Shown here piece after piece: positions 4,744-5,620 of a stretch of 5,620 nt of DNA. The position numbers were made by a program, and so were the translations under genes. The stretch is from NCBI GenBank assembly GCA_020059765.1, contig JAGVBM010000388.1, positions 1 to 5,620 on the forward strand, in the 5' to 3' direction. The notes under the pieces were generated by a model. That model made no database searches. It was not told the DNA's origin and saw nothing but the letters and a program-made list of their open reading frames with translations. Each line of letters begins with the position of its first letter. Position 1 is the first letter of the stretch. Origin of the DNA: Bacillota bacterium. GTDB taxonomy: Bacteria; Bacillota; Bacilli; Tumebacillales; Effusibacillaceae.

Positions 4744-5136
4744 GTGGCTCAAGTACAATATTGGGGAACTGGACGTCGCAAGCAATCGGTTGCTCGTGTG
4801 CGTCTCGTACCAGGTGATGGCAAAATTATCGTCAATCGTCGTGAACTTAACGAATACTTCGGTCTCGAGACCTTGAAACTGATCGTGAAACAACCGTTGA
4901 TGTTGACGGAAACAATCGACAAGTATGACGTGCTTTGCAACGTTCATGGCGGCGGAATTTCCGGTCAGGCAGGTGCAATCCGTCATGGAATTTCCCGTGC
5001 TCTTCTGAAGGCGGATGGTGAATTGCGTCCTTCCTTGAAGAAAGCCGGTTTCTTGACACGTGACCCGCGGATGAAAGAACGTAAGAAATACGGTCTTAAA
5101 GCGGCTCGCCGCGCTCCGCAATTCTCGAAGCGTTAA
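4744..5136 (+). CDS. rpsI: 30S ribosomal protein S9 (uS9)
   Basis: This 130-residue protein is of standard length and sits in the small-subunit head. Its extended C-terminal tail reaches the P-site tRNA anticodon loop. WGTGRRKQSVARVRLVPGDG (7-26) is the typical start. GGGISGQAGAIRHGISRALL (69-88) is the S9 signature. LTRDPRMKERKKYGLKAARRAPQFSKR closes the protein with the conserved terminal Lys-Arg. It starts with GTG 20 bases after rplM and is followed by an intrinsic terminator, so the rplM-rpsI pair is a self-contained transcription unit. Confidence 0.99.
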   Translation: MAQVQYWGTGRRKQSVARVRLVPGDGKIIVNRRELNEYFGLETLKLIVKQPLMLTETIDKYDVLCNVHGGGISGQAGAIRHGISRALLKADGELRPSLKKAGFLTRDPRMKERKKYGLKAARRAPQFSKR

Positions 5137-5160
5137 TCGAACGCAGGAGTTTTTCGAACA

Positions 5161-5189
5161 AGGGACATCCTATTGGATGTCCTTTTTTT
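5161..5189 (+). terminator. Intrinsic terminator of rplM-rpsI
   Basis: GGACATCC (5163-5170) and GGATGTCC (5175-5182) are perfect reverse complements around a TATT loop. The stem can be lengthened by G-T and A-T pairs at its base. Seven T residues (5183-5189) follow. Confidence 0.94.
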
Positions 5190-5226
5190 GCGTTTGGTTC
5201 ATATATATGGGAGGAGAGATGCAGAC

Positions 5227-5233
5227 AAGGGGG
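5227..5233 (+). promoter_or_regulatory. Ribosome binding site for cwlD
   Basis: AAGGGGG lies eight bases before the ATG at 5242 and favours that start. A second purine-rich site, GGGAGGAG (5209-5216), lies further upstream but is not spaced for cwlD. Confidence 0.7.
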
Positions 5234-5241
5234 ACACAGGC

Positions 5242-5620
5242 ATGGGGGAGTCGATAGAATGGCGTCGGATGTCGATTGCAGCGGGAGCAATCGCATTTAT
5301 GTTGTTAATGTTCAAGTGGGTAACGGCAGAAGTGCCGATTGCAAAAAATTGGTTATGGAATGCTCCGTTATCCGGGTACACGATTGTCCTCGATCCGGGA
5401 CATGGAGGGATTGATGGAGGGGCCGTTGCACCGGATGGGACAGTTGAAAAAAACATTACATTGCCGATCGCGTTGTACTTGCGTGACTATTTGCAACAAG
5501 CCGGTGCATACGTGATCATGACCCGGGAAGCAGACCGCGATTTGGCCGATGAACAGACAAGGGGATACAGCAGGCGAAAGTGGGAAGATTTAAAAGCGAG
5601 ACTGTCTTTGATCCGTGAAC
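5242..5620 (+). CDS. cwlD: N-acetylmuramoyl-L-alanine amidase CwlD, 5' part
   Basis: The first 126 codons are present and the gene runs off the window; B. subtilis CwlD is a little under 240 residues. An uncleaved signal anchor or signal peptide spans about 11-29 (hydrophobic SIAAGAIAFMLLMF). The Amidase_3 domain begins near 46 with YTIVLDPGHGGIDGG, where His54 is a zinc ligand. Glu69 in TVEKNITL is the next expected ligand; the later His lies outside the window. ALYLRDYLQQAGAYVIMTRE and GYSRRKWEDL (108-117) are close to CwlD rather than to other amidases. CwlD acts with PdaA in the forespore-mother cell cortex pathway, removing stem peptides so that muramic-delta-lactam can form. Germination enzymes need that lactam. 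It therefore indicates an endospore former. In B. subtilis it lies close downstream of rpsI and is made in the mother cell under sigma-E. Confidence 0.93.
   Translation, partial: MGESIEWRRMSIAAGAIAFMLLMFKWVTAEVPIAKNWLWNAPLSGYTIVLDPGHGGIDGGAVAPDGTVEKNITLPIALYLRDYLQQAGAYVIMTREADRDLADEQTRGYSRRKWEDLKARLSLIRE

Overview
The window is a housekeeping stretch from a Gram-positive, endospore-forming bacterium of the Bacillota. It holds the 3' end of the spc/alpha ribosomal-protein cluster and the neighbouring truA-rplM-rpsI-cwlD block. Every gene lies on the + strand, and no mobile element, CRISPR array, tRNA or rRNA is visible. Strong AGGAGG-type ribosome binding sites, consensus sigma-A promoters, U-tailed hairpin terminators and a cwlD-type germination amidase all point to a spore-forming member of the Bacillales or a related group. 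The alpha operon contains rpsD, and the S4 protein has the four-cysteine zinc site. Bacillus subtilis differs on both points: its rpsD is a stand-alone gene and its S4 lacks those cysteines. An Alicyclobacillaceae-like lineage is possible, but the genus cannot be fixed from this sequence.

Region 1 (1-358): a hairpin of unknown role, rpmJ (L36), then a 188-bp spacer with a good sigma-A promoter just before rpsM. Region 2 (359-3303): the alpha operon, rpsM (S13), rpsK (S11), rpsD (S4), rpoA (RNA polymerase alpha) and rplQ (L17). It is closed by a strong intrinsic terminator at 3337-3367, with a weaker candidate just before it. The ecfA1-ecfA2-ecfT transporter genes that separate rplQ from truA in B. 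subtilis are absent here. Region 3 (3407-5189): truA (tRNA pseudouridine synthase), then a clear promoter and a hairpin leader that resembles the L13 ribosomal-protein leader, then rplM (L13) and rpsI (S9), closed by a second strong terminator. Region 4 (5242-5620): the 5' part of cwlD, cut by the window edge.

The genes serve one theme, building the translation and transcription machinery. Five small-subunit or large-subunit proteins and the alpha subunit come from one transcript, L13 and S9 from another, and TruA modifies tRNA anticodon stems. CwlD is a sporulation gene that happens to be next door. I see no undescribed system. The points worth checking are regulatory: the rpsM leader region, the placement and zinc form of rpsD, the rplM promoter with its 13-bp tandem repeats, and the rplM leader hairpin.
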